Assembly: GCA_028284235.1 (NCBI GenBank)
Contig: JANQSC010000048.1
Coordinates: 41,470-105,469, forward strand
DNA length: 64,000 nucleotides
Direction: 5' to 3'
Source of the DNA: Opitutaceae bacterium
GTDB taxonomy: Bacteria > Verrucomicrobiota > Verrucomicrobiia > Opitutales > Opitutaceae
The translations under genes and the position numbers were made by a program. Numbering within the stretch: position 1 is the first letter of the stretch; the number at the start of each line of letters is the position of its first letter. Shown here piece after piece: positions 8,506-16,065 of the stretch. Under the pieces are notes generated by a model. That model worked only from the letters and a program-made list of their open reading frames with translations, had not been told where the DNA came from and ran no database searches.

Positions 8506-8976
8506 TCAGGGCGCTTTGGGCGGCAGATCGAAGTGGTGGACGTCTTCTTTGCGCCCGAGCTTCGAGTACAGGGCAATCGCGGGGGCGTCGCCTTGATCCG
8601 CTTGCACGTACACGACCCAGGCGCCGCGTTTGGAAGCGGTTGCTTGGATAGCCTCGATCAGAGCGGTGGCGACGCCTTGGCGACGATAGGAATTGTCGAC
8701 CGCTAGATCGTAGATGTAGAGCTCGCTGCGTTCCTGCTCGAATTTCTTCAATTCGTAGGCGACCACTCCGCCGACTACTTTTTCGGCCTTCTTGGCGGCG
8801 AACGCGATGAACGACTCGCTGGAGAGGAGTGACTTCAGGTAGGCGGGAGAGGGCCGCCGGTCGCAATAGGTTTCAGATTCGTCGAACACGCGTCCGAAAA
8901 GCGTCGATACGGCTTCGAGGTCGCCAACGTTTTCGGGAGTAATGGCGGCGATGGCGATTGATGGGTCAAGCGGCAT
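8506..8976 (-). CDS. aac(3)-I: AAC(3)-I-like aminoglycoside N-acetyltransferase
   Basis: A 156-residue GNAT protein that by family would transfer an acetyl group from acetyl-CoA to the 3-amino group of aminoglycosides. Segments typical of AAC(3)-I enzymes are visible in order: LFGRVFDESETY, SPAYLKSLLSSESFIAFAA, KFEQERSELYIYDLAV, RRQGVATALIEAI (acetyl-CoA-binding motif A), VVYVQADQGDAPAIALY and KEDVHHFD. The start is set at MPLDPSIAIAAI (ATG, 8976); a further in-frame ATG at 9021 adds 15 poorly conserved residues. It is the last gene of the Kef operon, ending 6 bp (from 9021) or 50 bp (from 8976) after the antiporter stop. No integron or transposon is nearby, so this is probably a resident chromosomal homologue whose natural substrate is unknown. 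Confidence 0.82.
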   Translation of the reverse strand: MPLDPSIAIAAITPENVGDLEAVSTLFGRVFDESETYCDRRPSPAYLKSLLSSESFIAFAAKKAEKVVGGVVAYELKKFEQERSELYIYDLAVDNSYRRQGVATALIEAIQATASKRGAWVVYVQADQGDAPAIALYSKLGRKEDVHHFDLPPKAP

Positions 8977-9026
8977 GTCTTGCGAGGTTCGGGCGGAATG
9001 GCCGCGTGGTTCACGGTTCAACGCAA

Positions 9027-10934
9027 CTAGCGTTTTCGAGAGAACTCGCCGCTGGCGACGCTCTTTCGAATCGGCTCCGTTTCCCAGGCTTTGTCGGCTT
9101 CTTTGGACTGGTTTTGATGGTCCAGTTTGAATTGGCGCTCCATTTCGTCGATATGCTGGCGTACTGTATTCATGAATACTGTTTCGTCGCTACGAATCGC
9201 GGCCAGGGATTGGGCGCGTTCGCGCTCCCGCCTAGCAAAAGCTTTGATCGATCGGTTCGCCTTGTGGGCCCGAAGTCCGAGCCGCGTCATCGCGTTTTCA
9301 GCGATCTCAAGGGCGCTGGCCGAATTCTGGTGCACGGCGAAGTCGACTTTGTTTTCGATGAGCTCGAGGTGATGGCTCATGGACATGGCACGTGTGATGA
9401 TCTGCAAGTGGGGGAAATGCTTGCGGGCGGTTTCGATCAGCTGGTTGATGTTCTCTTCGCCATCGAGCGCGATAATGAGCAAGCGCGCGTGGTCGGCGCC
9501 GGCCGATTCTAGCAAGTCGTGCCGGGTGGCGTCGCCGTAGAAGGCTTTCATGCCGATATTGCGCAGCATGTCGATGTGGTCGGAGTCATTGTCGATGACC
9601 GTGGCCTCGATTCCTTGCGAGCGGAGGGCTCGAGCGACGAAATTGCCGAAACGCCCGACGCCCGCCAGGATGACCGGGGCTCCCTCGTCCACGACGTCGG
9701 ACTCGCGGTCGATCGACTCTTTTGTGCCGAAACGTTTGCGGACCACTTTCTCATCGAAGATCATGACCAGCGGCGTCAGGGCCATGGACAGGGCGATGCT
9801 GGCGATAAGGACTTGCGAAAGCTCGATAGAGAAGACGCCTTCGGCAACGCCGAACCCGAAGAGGACAAAGGCGAACTCGCTTCCCTGCGCCAGGCTGAAT
9901 GCAAAGAGAAAGCGCTGGTCGAGTTTGAGCTTCCAAACGGCGCCGAGGACGAAGAGAACAACTGCCTTCAGTATTATTAAACCGAATACGATTCCCGCGA
10001 CCAGGGAGGGCTGGGATGCGATTAAGGCGAAGTCGATGGAGGCTCCGACGGATATAAAGAACACGCCGAGGAGCAGCCCTTTGAACGGTTCGATATCCGC
10101 TTCCAGCTCGTGACGGTATTCGCTGTCGGCGAGCACGACGCCGGCCAGGAATGTCCCGAGGGCGGCGGAGACTCCGAGGCTGTTCATGAGGAGGGCGATC
10201 CCGACTACCAAAAGGAGGGCGAGAGCGACAAAGGCCTCGCGTACCCGAGTTTTGGCGACCATGCGGAGAGCGGGGCGGGCGATGAATCGTCCCGCCACGA
10301 TGATGGCGACTACGGCTCCGAGGACCAGCAGAGTGTTGACCCAGCCCGGTTGATGGCTGAGCCAGTCTTGAAACGCGCTGCCGCCCCCGTGCCCATGGTC
10401 GTCGCTGGCGGCGGGAGCGAGCGTCGCTAGCAGTGGAAAGGTAGCGAGGATGGGGATGACGGCGATGTCTTGGAAGAGCAGGACGGAAAAGGCGCTTTTT
10501 CCGCCTGTGGTTCCGGTGAGGCCTTTTTCTTGCAGTGACTGCAGAACGATGGCGGTTGACGAAAGGGCTAGGGCCAAGCCGGTAGCGAGAGCGACCTGCC
10601 AGTCGAGCCCGAGCGCGAGACCTGCGCCGAAAATCGCTCCCGTTGTCAGGGCGACCTGGCCGCCGCCCAGTCCGAGGATGGGGAAGCGCATGCGCCAGAG
10701 CAAGGAAGGCTGCAGTTCGAGCCCGATGAGGAAGAGCATCATGACGACCCCGAACTCGGCGAAGTGCATGACGCTTTCGCCTTCTTCGCCCACCAAGCCG
10801 AGACCGTATTGACCGATCGCCATTCCGGCGACGAGATAGCCGAGCACCGAGCTTAGCCCGAGTCGCTTGGCGACGGGTACTGCGATTACGGCGCAAAGAA
10901 GGTAGACGAACGCGTTGAGAAAAATGGGTGACAT
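9027..10934 (-). CDS. kefC: KefB/KefC-type K+:H+ antiporter
   Basis: A 635-residue inner-membrane protein. About 12 membrane segments of the CPA2 antiporter fold (residues 1-390) are followed by a cytoplasmic RCK/TrkA-N domain with the Rossmann motif GVGRFGNFVARAL. The segment SEYRHELEADIEPFKGLLLG closely matches the regulatory loop of enteric KefC. FLIGLELQPS and ALSSTAIVLQ are typical CPA2 segments. There is a His-rich loop (SDDHGHGGGS) between two membrane segments. In the known system, glutathione adducts of electrophiles open K+ efflux and acidify the cytoplasm. The start at ATG 10934 avoids overlapping the upstream oxidoreductase; the frame is open further upstream but that part is in the other gene. 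The 7-bp gap to the KefF/G-type gene supports a working pair. Confidence 0.92.
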   Translation of the reverse strand: MSPIFLNAFVYLLCAVIAVPVAKRLGLSSVLGYLVAGMAIGQYGLGLVGEEGESVMHFAEFGVVMMLFLIGLELQPSLLWRMRFPILGLGGGQVALTTGAIFGAGLALGLDWQVALATGLALALSSTAIVLQSLQEKGLTGTTGGKSAFSVLLFQDIAVIPILATFPLLATLAPAASDDHGHGGGSAFQDWLSHQPGWVNTLLVLGAVVAIIVAGRFIARPALRMVAKTRVREAFVALALLLVVGIALLMNSLGVSAALGTFLAGVVLADSEYRHELEADIEPFKGLLLGVFFISVGASIDFALIASQPSLVAGIVFGLIILKAVVLFVLGAVWKLKLDQRFLFAFSLAQGSEFAFVLFGFGVAEGVFSIELSQVLIASIALSMALTPLVMIFDEKVVRKRFGTKESIDRESDVVDEGAPVILAGVGRFGNFVARALRSQGIEATVIDNDSDHIDMLRNIGMKAFYGDATRHDLLESAGADHARLLIIALDGEENINQLIETARKHFPHLQIITRAMSMSHHLELIENKVDFAVHQNSASALEIAENAMTRLGLRAHKANRSIKAFARRERERAQSLAAIRSDETVFMNTVRQHIDEMERQFKLDHQNQSKEADKAWETEPIRKSVASGEFSRKR

Positions 10935-10941
10935 GGCGGGT

Positions 10942-11472
10942 TTATCGAGGTTCGAGTAGCCAGGCGCGATAGGCGTCGATGGCTTTCTGGCGATCGTCGT
11001 CAGTCCAGTTGAGCGCCTGGTGGAACACGAGGGGGGAATCGTAGACCATTCCGCACAAGCTGGCGGTTTGCTCGATCGGGCGGAGAAATTCCTGCATGGA
11101 ATAGCGGTTGTAGCCTTCGGGCGTATAAGCGTCGGCGGCGCCTCCGGTGGTGACAACCGATTTGGCGATCTTGCCGGAAAGGGCGTTGCCGCCGTCGCCG
11201 TATGCCCAGCCGAATTGGAGGACTTGGTCGAACCACTCTTTCAAGATCGCCGGGGTGGAGTACCAGTAGAACGGGTGGTGCCAGACGATCCGGTCGTGAT
11301 CCGACAGGAGCGCTTGCTCGGCTTCTACGTCGATATGGAAATCTGGATACATTTCGTAGAGGTCGTGAACGCGCACGTTGTCGAGATCGGAAACGCCTTC
11401 GACCAGGGCGCGGTTCGCCATCGACTTTTCCAAAGCGGGGTGGGCGAAGAGAATGAGCGTGTTGTCGGCCAT
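10942..11472 (-). CDS. kefF: KefF/KefG-type NAD(P)H oxidoreductase
   Basis: A 176-residue flavodoxin-like quinone reductase, the cytoplasmic activating partner of Kef antiporters. The sequence carries LILFAHPALEKSMANRALVEG (FMN phosphate loop), DLYEMYPDFHIDVEAEQALL, IVWHHPFYWYSTPAILKEWFDQV, GWAYGDGGNALSGK and VTTGGAADAY. It then has NRYSMQEFLRPIEQTASLCGM, which resembles KefG more than KefF. It directly precedes the antiporter gene on the same strand. The choice between the KefF and KefG names is not settled by sequence alone. Confidence 0.88.
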   Translation of the reverse strand: MADNTLILFAHPALEKSMANRALVEGVSDLDNVRVHDLYEMYPDFHIDVEAEQALLSDHDRIVWHHPFYWYSTPAILKEWFDQVLQFGWAYGDGGNALSGKIAKSVVTTGGAADAYTPEGYNRYSMQEFLRPIEQTASLCGMVYDSPLVFHQALNWTDDDRQKAIDAYRAWLLEPR

Positions 11473-11475
11473 GAA

Positions 11476-11997
11476 CTAAGCGAGTTGGTCGATCGCTTCG
11501 GCCAGAGCTGCGTTGAAGGAATCGTCGGTCACGCCCGCGTCCTTGTCGAAATTGTCGTAGAAGGACGGGAGGCTGACGCTGCCTTTGAGCGCCGCCCCCA
11601 TTCGGGGGAAGGTCGCTTTGGCCGCCTCCATGACGGTAGCCCCGCCGCGGCCCCCAGGCGAAGTGGAAAGGAGAATCATAGGCTTGTCGGCCCACACGTT
11701 GGTGTCGATACGGGAAACCCAGTCGTAGAGGTTTTTGAAGGCGGCGCTGTAGGAGCCGTTGTGTTCGGCCAGGGAGACGACGAGCGCGTCGTGCGAGCGA
11801 ACGGCGTCGCGGAACGTTTGCGCGTCGGCGGGGATGCCGTCGTTTTCCTCCGCGTCGGCGCTGAAGATCGGCAGGTTCAATTGGCGAAGGTCGTAGTCCG
11901 TTACGACGGCGTTGGGAATCTTCGCCGCAGCGTAGTTCGCGAGGGCGCGATTGATGGATTTCGAACTGGTGGAGGCTCCGATGGCGAGAACGTTCAT
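11476..11997 (-). CDS. NADPH-dependent FMN reductase-like protein
   Basis: A 173-residue flavodoxin-fold protein of the NADPH-dependent FMN reductase family. It has MNVLAIGASTSSKSINRALANY (phosphate-binding loop), SHDALVVSLAEHNGSYSAAFKNLYDWVSR and KPMILLSTSPGGRGGATVMEAA, all typical of the family. It is expected to reduce quinones, azo compounds or free flavin in the cytoplasm. It is the first gene of a four-gene minus-strand operon and its stop is only 3 bp from the KefF/G-type start. Having two flavoenzymes ahead of one Kef antiporter is unusual. Confidence 0.85.
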   Translation of the reverse strand: MNVLAIGASTSSKSINRALANYAAAKIPNAVVTDYDLRQLNLPIFSADAEENDGIPADAQTFRDAVRSHDALVVSLAEHNGSYSAAFKNLYDWVSRIDTNVWADKPMILLSTSPGGRGGATVMEAAKATFPRMGAALKGSVSLPSFYDNFDKDAGVTDDSFNAALAEAIDQLA

Positions 11998-12182
11998 TGC
12001 GCGTGTGGGCTGAAGTTAGGGGTGGTTTGCGAGAGATTTGTAGCGGTCCTCTCGGCGAGAGCGATCACTTTTTGATATGGGAGAGCTTTTGGGTAGTCGG
12101 GAAGTCGGGCAGCGTCTCATCTTAGGGATTGCCGAATTGGATTTAGAACGAATACTGCGCCTTTCGACTTTACCCTCGCGTT

Positions 12183-13715
12183 ATGAAATCCCGATTTGCC
12201 CCTTCGTTGTTCTTCGCGCTTTCGGCCCTGGTCTGGGTTCCGATTGCCAGTTCCCAGCCGGCTGCGGTCACTCCCGTGGAGCAGACTGCCTCTTGGGCGG
12301 TTTCGTGGTGGATGCCGCGGCACGAGGAAAAACTGGCGGAGGCCAAGGAACGGGGCGACGAGGTGGAGCTCCTTTTCATTGGCGACTCGATTACGCACGG
12401 TTGGGACGAGGGGCTGTGGGCGGAGAATTTCGCCCAGTACGGCGCCTTCAATCTCGGTTTCAGCGGTGACCGTACCGAACACGTTTTGTGGCGCTTTCAG
12501 CACGGGGCTCTAGACAACCTTTCGCCCAAGGTGACGGTGCTGATGATCGGGACGAACAACACGGGGCAAGGCGAAGGGCAGCCCGCTGCGGAGACACTGC
12601 AGGGAATCGAGGCGATCATCGACGAGATTGGTAGGCGATTGCCGGATACAAAGTTGATAGTGCATGCAATCTTCCCGCGCAGCGCTTCGCCCGACGACCG
12701 ACTGCGCCAGGTGAATGCGGAGATCAATGCGGCCCTGCCTGCGCTCGCGGCTCGGAAGGGGGCGGAGTTTCTCGACATCAACGATCTCTTTTTAGAAAAG
12801 GACGGGACCTTGCCAAGGCACGTGATGCCGGACTTGCTGCATCCGCAAAAAGAAGGGTACCGCCTGTGGGCGTACGGATTGAAACCGTCGCTGGACAAGC
12901 ATTTTGGAACGATGGAAGAGGCAGTGAAAACTGAAGTGGTTACGCTCTGGCCTAAGGGAGTTCCGGAGCCGCACGACGCGTCGTTAGTGGAAACCAGCGC
13001 TGTGGGCGGCCCGCGTCGCGGCGGGCCGGTAGTTCGGACCACGAATGTGGCCGAGCCGAGTATCACCGTGTACCGGGCGAGCGGACGACGCCCTACTGCA
13101 GGCGTGCTCGTGTGCCCAGGAGGCGGATACAATATCCTCGCTTGGAACTTGGAGGGAGAAGAGATTGCGGAGTGGCTAAACTCGATCGGCGTGACCGCCG
13201 CGGTTTTGAAGTACCGTGTTCCGAGAAACCGGGAAGGGGCGTTGCAGGACGCGCAGCGGGCGTTGGGCCTGATGCGGAGCAACGCGGACGAGTGGAATCT
13301 GGACCCGACTCGCATCGGCGTGCTGGGCTTTTCCGCGGGCGGCCATCTTTCCGCCACGTTGAGCAACCGATGGAGGGAGCGGGCTTATCCCGCGATGGAC
13401 GCGGCGGACTCGGTTTCGTGCCGGCCCGACTTCACGGTCCTGATCTACCCGGCCTATATTGGGACGCCGGAGTTCGAGTTGTCGGACGACTTCGCCATCG
13501 ACGCGGAGGCGCCGCCGGCGTTCATCGTGCAAACGCAGGACGACACGAAGTACTTCCCGAGCGCGATCGTCTACAATACGGAGATGGTCAAGCGCGGTAT
13601 CTCTTCGGAGCTGCACACGTTCCCGACCGGCGGGCATGGCTATGGACTGCGGCCGAGCGCGTATCCAGTATCTGGTTGGACGCGACTGTGTCGCGACTGG
13701 ATTCGGAGGCAGTAG
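12183..13715 (+). CDS. two-domain esterase: SGNH hydrolase fused to alpha/beta-hydrolase
   Basis: A 510-residue exported protein with a signal peptide (residues 1-24). Domain 1 (about 55-245) is a PAF-acetylhydrolase-like SGNH hydrolase: LLFIGDSITHGWD (Ser69), GFSGDRTEHVLWR, VLMIGTNNTGQG and PDLLHPQKEGY (Asp217, His220). Domain 2 (about 290-510) is an acetylxylan-esterase-like alpha/beta-hydrolase: VCPGGGYNILA (oxyanion area), GVLGFSAGGHLSA (Ser384), QTQDDTKY (Asp453) and TGGHGYGLR (His485). Both catalytic sets look complete, so this is likely a bifunctional deacetylase acting on acylated polysaccharide. There is no frameshift or stop between the domains. The gene is divergent from the Kef operon and followed by sulfatase 2. 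Confidence 0.9.
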   Translation: MKSRFAPSLFFALSALVWVPIASSQPAAVTPVEQTASWAVSWWMPRHEEKLAEAKERGDEVELLFIGDSITHGWDEGLWAENFAQYGAFNLGFSGDRTEHVLWRFQHGALDNLSPKVTVLMIGTNNTGQGEGQPAAETLQGIEAIIDEIGRRLPDTKLIVHAIFPRSASPDDRLRQVNAEINAALPALAARKGAEFLDINDLFLEKDGTLPRHVMPDLLHPQKEGYRLWAYGLKPSLDKHFGTMEEAVKTEVVTLWPKGVPEPHDASLVETSAVGGPRRGGPVVRTTNVAEPSITVYRASGRRPTAGVLVCPGGGYNILAWNLEGEEIAEWLNSIGVTAAVLKYRVPRNREGALQDAQRALGLMRSNADEWNLDPTRIGVLGFSAGGHLSATLSNRWRERAYPAMDAADSVSCRPDFTVLIYPAYIGTPEFELSDDFAIDAEAPPAFIVQTQDDTKYFPSAIVYNTEMVKRGISSELHTFPTGGHGYGLRPSAYPVSGWTRLCRDWIRRQ

Positions 13716-13784
13716 GGACGCGGGCGCCGCGTTCGGGCGGCATTTTGCGCTTGGATTCCATCGGTCGTTTCGGTGTAGTGGGCT

Positions 13785-15341
13785 ATGCGGTCGCTACGTG
13801 TTTCTTTCGCCCTCGCCCTTGTTGTTTCCCTGCTGCCTGCGTTTGCTTCGGCGGCGAAGCCGAACGTCGTTTACGTCCTGGCGGACGACTTAGGGTGGGG
13901 CGACGTCAGTTGCAACAATCCCGAGTCGAAGATCCACACGCCTCACCTGGACCGAATCGCGTCGCAGGGTATGCGTTTTACGGATGCGCATTCGGGTTCG
14001 GGCGTTTGCACGCCGACACGCTACGGGATCGTGACGGGGCGGTACAGCTGGCGGACGCGATTGAAACGGGGCGTTTTGGGCGGGGCGTCGACCCATTTGA
14101 TCGACACTGATCGCTACACCGTGGGCGACTTGTTGCAGGACCAGGGCTACCACACCGCCATGATCGGCAAATGGCATTTGGGTTGGGATTTTCACTTTCT
14201 GGAAGGCGCGCCCTCCGACCGATTCGATCTGAAAGGGGGCGAGGTAATCGACTACAGCAAGCCGGTGAAAAACGGTCCGGACGCCATCGGCTTCGACTAC
14301 TACTACGGGCACTGCGGGTCCTTGGACATGGCCCCGTACGTCTACGTGGAGAACGGCCGCGTCACGGCGCCGCCCAACCGGATCACCATCAACGACGACT
14401 ACAAGGGGTTTTGGCGGGAAGGGCTGACCGGTTCGGACTTTGCCCACGTGGACGTGACGCCTAATTTTGTGGAGAGGAGCATACGCTATATCGAGGAGCG
14501 GGCGAAGACCGGCGAGCCGTTCTTTCTCTACCTGCCGCTCCCGAGCCCCCACACGCCGATATTGCCGATTGACGCGTTCAAGGGGAAGAGCGGCACAAAT
14601 TACTACGGAGACTTCGTCCAGCAGGTGGATTGGCACATGGGGCAGATCATGGAGGCGTTGGAAAACGCCGGGGTTGCGGATGATACCTTGTTTATTTTCA
14701 CGAGCGACAATGGGTGTTCGCCGCGGGCTGAGTTCGACGAGCTCGCCGCGGTGGGTCACAAGCCGGGCGGCATATACCGGGGCAACAAGGCGGACGCCTA
14801 CGAGGCGGGCCATCGCGTGCCGTTCATCGTCCGGTGGCCAAATGGCGTCGAGGCCGGCGGCGTTTCGGATGCGACCATTTGCTTGACCGACCTTTTCGCG
14901 ACAATGGCGGACATAACGGGCGGTCGGACACCCAACAATGCCGCCGAGGACAGTGTGAGCTTTCTGCCTGCGTTGAAAGGAGTGCCGGGACAGGTGAGGG
15001 AGGGGACGGTGCATCATTCGATCAACGGTTCGTTCGCCATCCGCAAGGGTAAGTGGAAGCTGTTGCTCTGCCCGGGGTCGGGTGGCTGGAGCGTTCCGCG
15101 GCCAGCGGAGGCGCTAAAAATGGAGCTGCCGCCGATACAGCTGTTCAATTTGGAAATCGATCCGGGCGAAACGAACAACGTGTATTTGACGCATAAGGAC
15201 ATCGTTAAGGATCTCTATCTGCTTTTGCAGTCCTACGTGGACAACGGGCGGAGCACACCGGGTCCCCGACAGGCGAACACCGGAGAAACGCCGATCGACC
15301 CAAAGGGCTTCGACGCGATTCGAGCGTCGCTACGCTTATAA
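13785..15341 (+). CDS. sulfatase 2 (arylsulfatase A-like)
   Basis: A 518-residue exported type I sulfatase with a signal peptide ending near ASAA (residue 24). Formylglycine site GVCTPTRYGIVTGRY (Cys75-T-P-T-Arg79). Metal ligands: YVLADDLGWGD near the N-terminus and FTSDNGCSPRAE in the second half; KWHLGWD supplies the conserved Lys/His. The SNxCxPRAEF segment is typical of arylsulfatase A-like members. The substrate is unknown. It lies 69 bp after the fused esterase on the same strand, so cotranscription is plausible, and a strong hairpin follows its stop codon. Confidence 0.92.
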   Translation: MRSLRVSFALALVVSLLPAFASAAKPNVVYVLADDLGWGDVSCNNPESKIHTPHLDRIASQGMRFTDAHSGSGVCTPTRYGIVTGRYSWRTRLKRGVLGGASTHLIDTDRYTVGDLLQDQGYHTAMIGKWHLGWDFHFLEGAPSDRFDLKGGEVIDYSKPVKNGPDAIGFDYYYGHCGSLDMAPYVYVENGRVTAPPNRITINDDYKGFWREGLTGSDFAHVDVTPNFVERSIRYIEERAKTGEPFFLYLPLPSPHTPILPIDAFKGKSGTNYYGDFVQQVDWHMGQIMEALENAGVADDTLFIFTSDNGCSPRAEFDELAAVGHKPGGIYRGNKADAYEAGHRVPFIVRWPNGVEAGGVSDATICLTDLFATMADITGGRTPNNAAEDSVSFLPALKGVPGQVREGTVHHSINGSFAIRKGKWKLLLCPGSGGWSVPRPAEALKMELPPIQLFNLEIDPGETNNVYLTHKDIVKDLYLLLQSYVDNGRSTPGPRQANTGETPIDPKGFDAIRASLRL

Positions 15342-15380
15342 GCGCCGAGTCCCCCCCAGTCCGTTTTTCTGGGGGGCGCT
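15341..15380 (+). terminator. strong C/G hairpin after sulfatase 2
   Basis: Starting at the last base of the stop codon, AGCGCC, a short bulge and a C-run ending in CAG pair with CTGGGGGGCGCT around a TCCGTTTTT loop. The stem is very stable but no T-run follows, so it may act as a terminator or RNA 3' end stabiliser rather than a classic intrinsic terminator. Confidence 0.55.
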
Positions 15381-15554
15381 GTTGAGTCTAAAACGTCCGG
15401 ATCTGAGTCTGTAGGGGCGCTCGGCCGTTTGTGTAGACGGGTCCATCACGAGTATTTGAGCGAGAAATCGCTTGAATTTTGATGGTTTGGGCTCGGTGAG
15501 CAGGTTATACGGAATTTAAGTTTTTGTATATCAATCAGTTGTGTCTCACCGCAC

Positions 15555-15592
15555 AAATTTAGGTATTTTTGCAACAAACCTAATACCTGAAA
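15555..15592. promoter_or_regulatory. imperfect inverted repeat AATTT(C)AGGTATT
   Basis: AGGTATT (15561-15567) and AATACCT (15582-15588) are perfect arms 14 nt apart. Flanking AATTT on one side and AAATT on the other extend the symmetry with one extra base. It sits in an AT-rich part of the 724-bp gap 15342-16065, with no convincing gene. It may be an operator or part of an RNA. Confidence 0.35.
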
Positions 15593-15879
15593 TTGACGGT
15601 CACGCGCTAAGATTCCCTGTCTCGGAATTCGAGATCATCGTATGCCTGCGCTTCCTTACAATATCAGACTGTTTCAATCCCTCGCTCGCTTGATGCTGGA
15701 CGAGCCCTGGCTAATGCGCGCCGGGTTATCGAGGGTCCTGGAGGAGTTGCGATCGTGTGTGGAATCAACGCTCGGAGGGAGAAGAACGCTGATGTACTTT
15801 CTTGCGCTACTGTATGTATTGAGAGGGTCTACTGTTACGATCTGACTCTCTGTTTGTTCCCGGGCGAACAGTCCGACAG

Positions 15880-15919
15880 GCGGGTTTCTTGGCTATCCCA
15901 GGAAACCCGCTTTGCTTTT
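15880..15919 (+). terminator. intrinsic terminator-like hairpin upstream of sulfatase 3
   Basis: A perfect 9-bp stem GCGGGTTTC / GAAACCCGC (15880-15888 with 15902-15910) is followed by TTTGCTTTT. A smaller hairpin TGTTC-CCGGGC-GAACA lies just before it. No protein gene ends here, so the terminator may close an untranslated RNA transcribed from the 15600-15880 area, or form an attenuator for sulfatase 3. Confidence 0.5.
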
Positions 15920-16065
15920 CAGATTGCTGATGGATCGGAATCGGGGACGGCGACAGTGAGAGCGCCCGTGAACCCGACGGGCGGAACTCTGTGGGTCGAT
16001 ACAACCTTGCAGACGTTATTTGGATTGCGGGAGGGGTTCTTTGGTTTGTATTGTGTTGGCTATTC

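Noticed and set aside
9751..10896. A 381-codon open frame within kefC on the same strand in another frame
   Set aside because: Arg- and Pro-rich composition and full overlap with the well-supported antiporter gene mark it as a by-product of GC-rich codon use.
10935..11156. N-terminal extension of the antiporter gene
   Set aside because: It overlaps the KefF/G-type gene, and MSPIFLNAFVYLL at 10934 matches the normal start of the family.
15642..15845. A 67-codon frame in the gap before sulfatase 3
   Set aside because: No ribosome-binding site, family or codon support, and it ends close to the terminator-like hairpin, so an RNA is more plausible.
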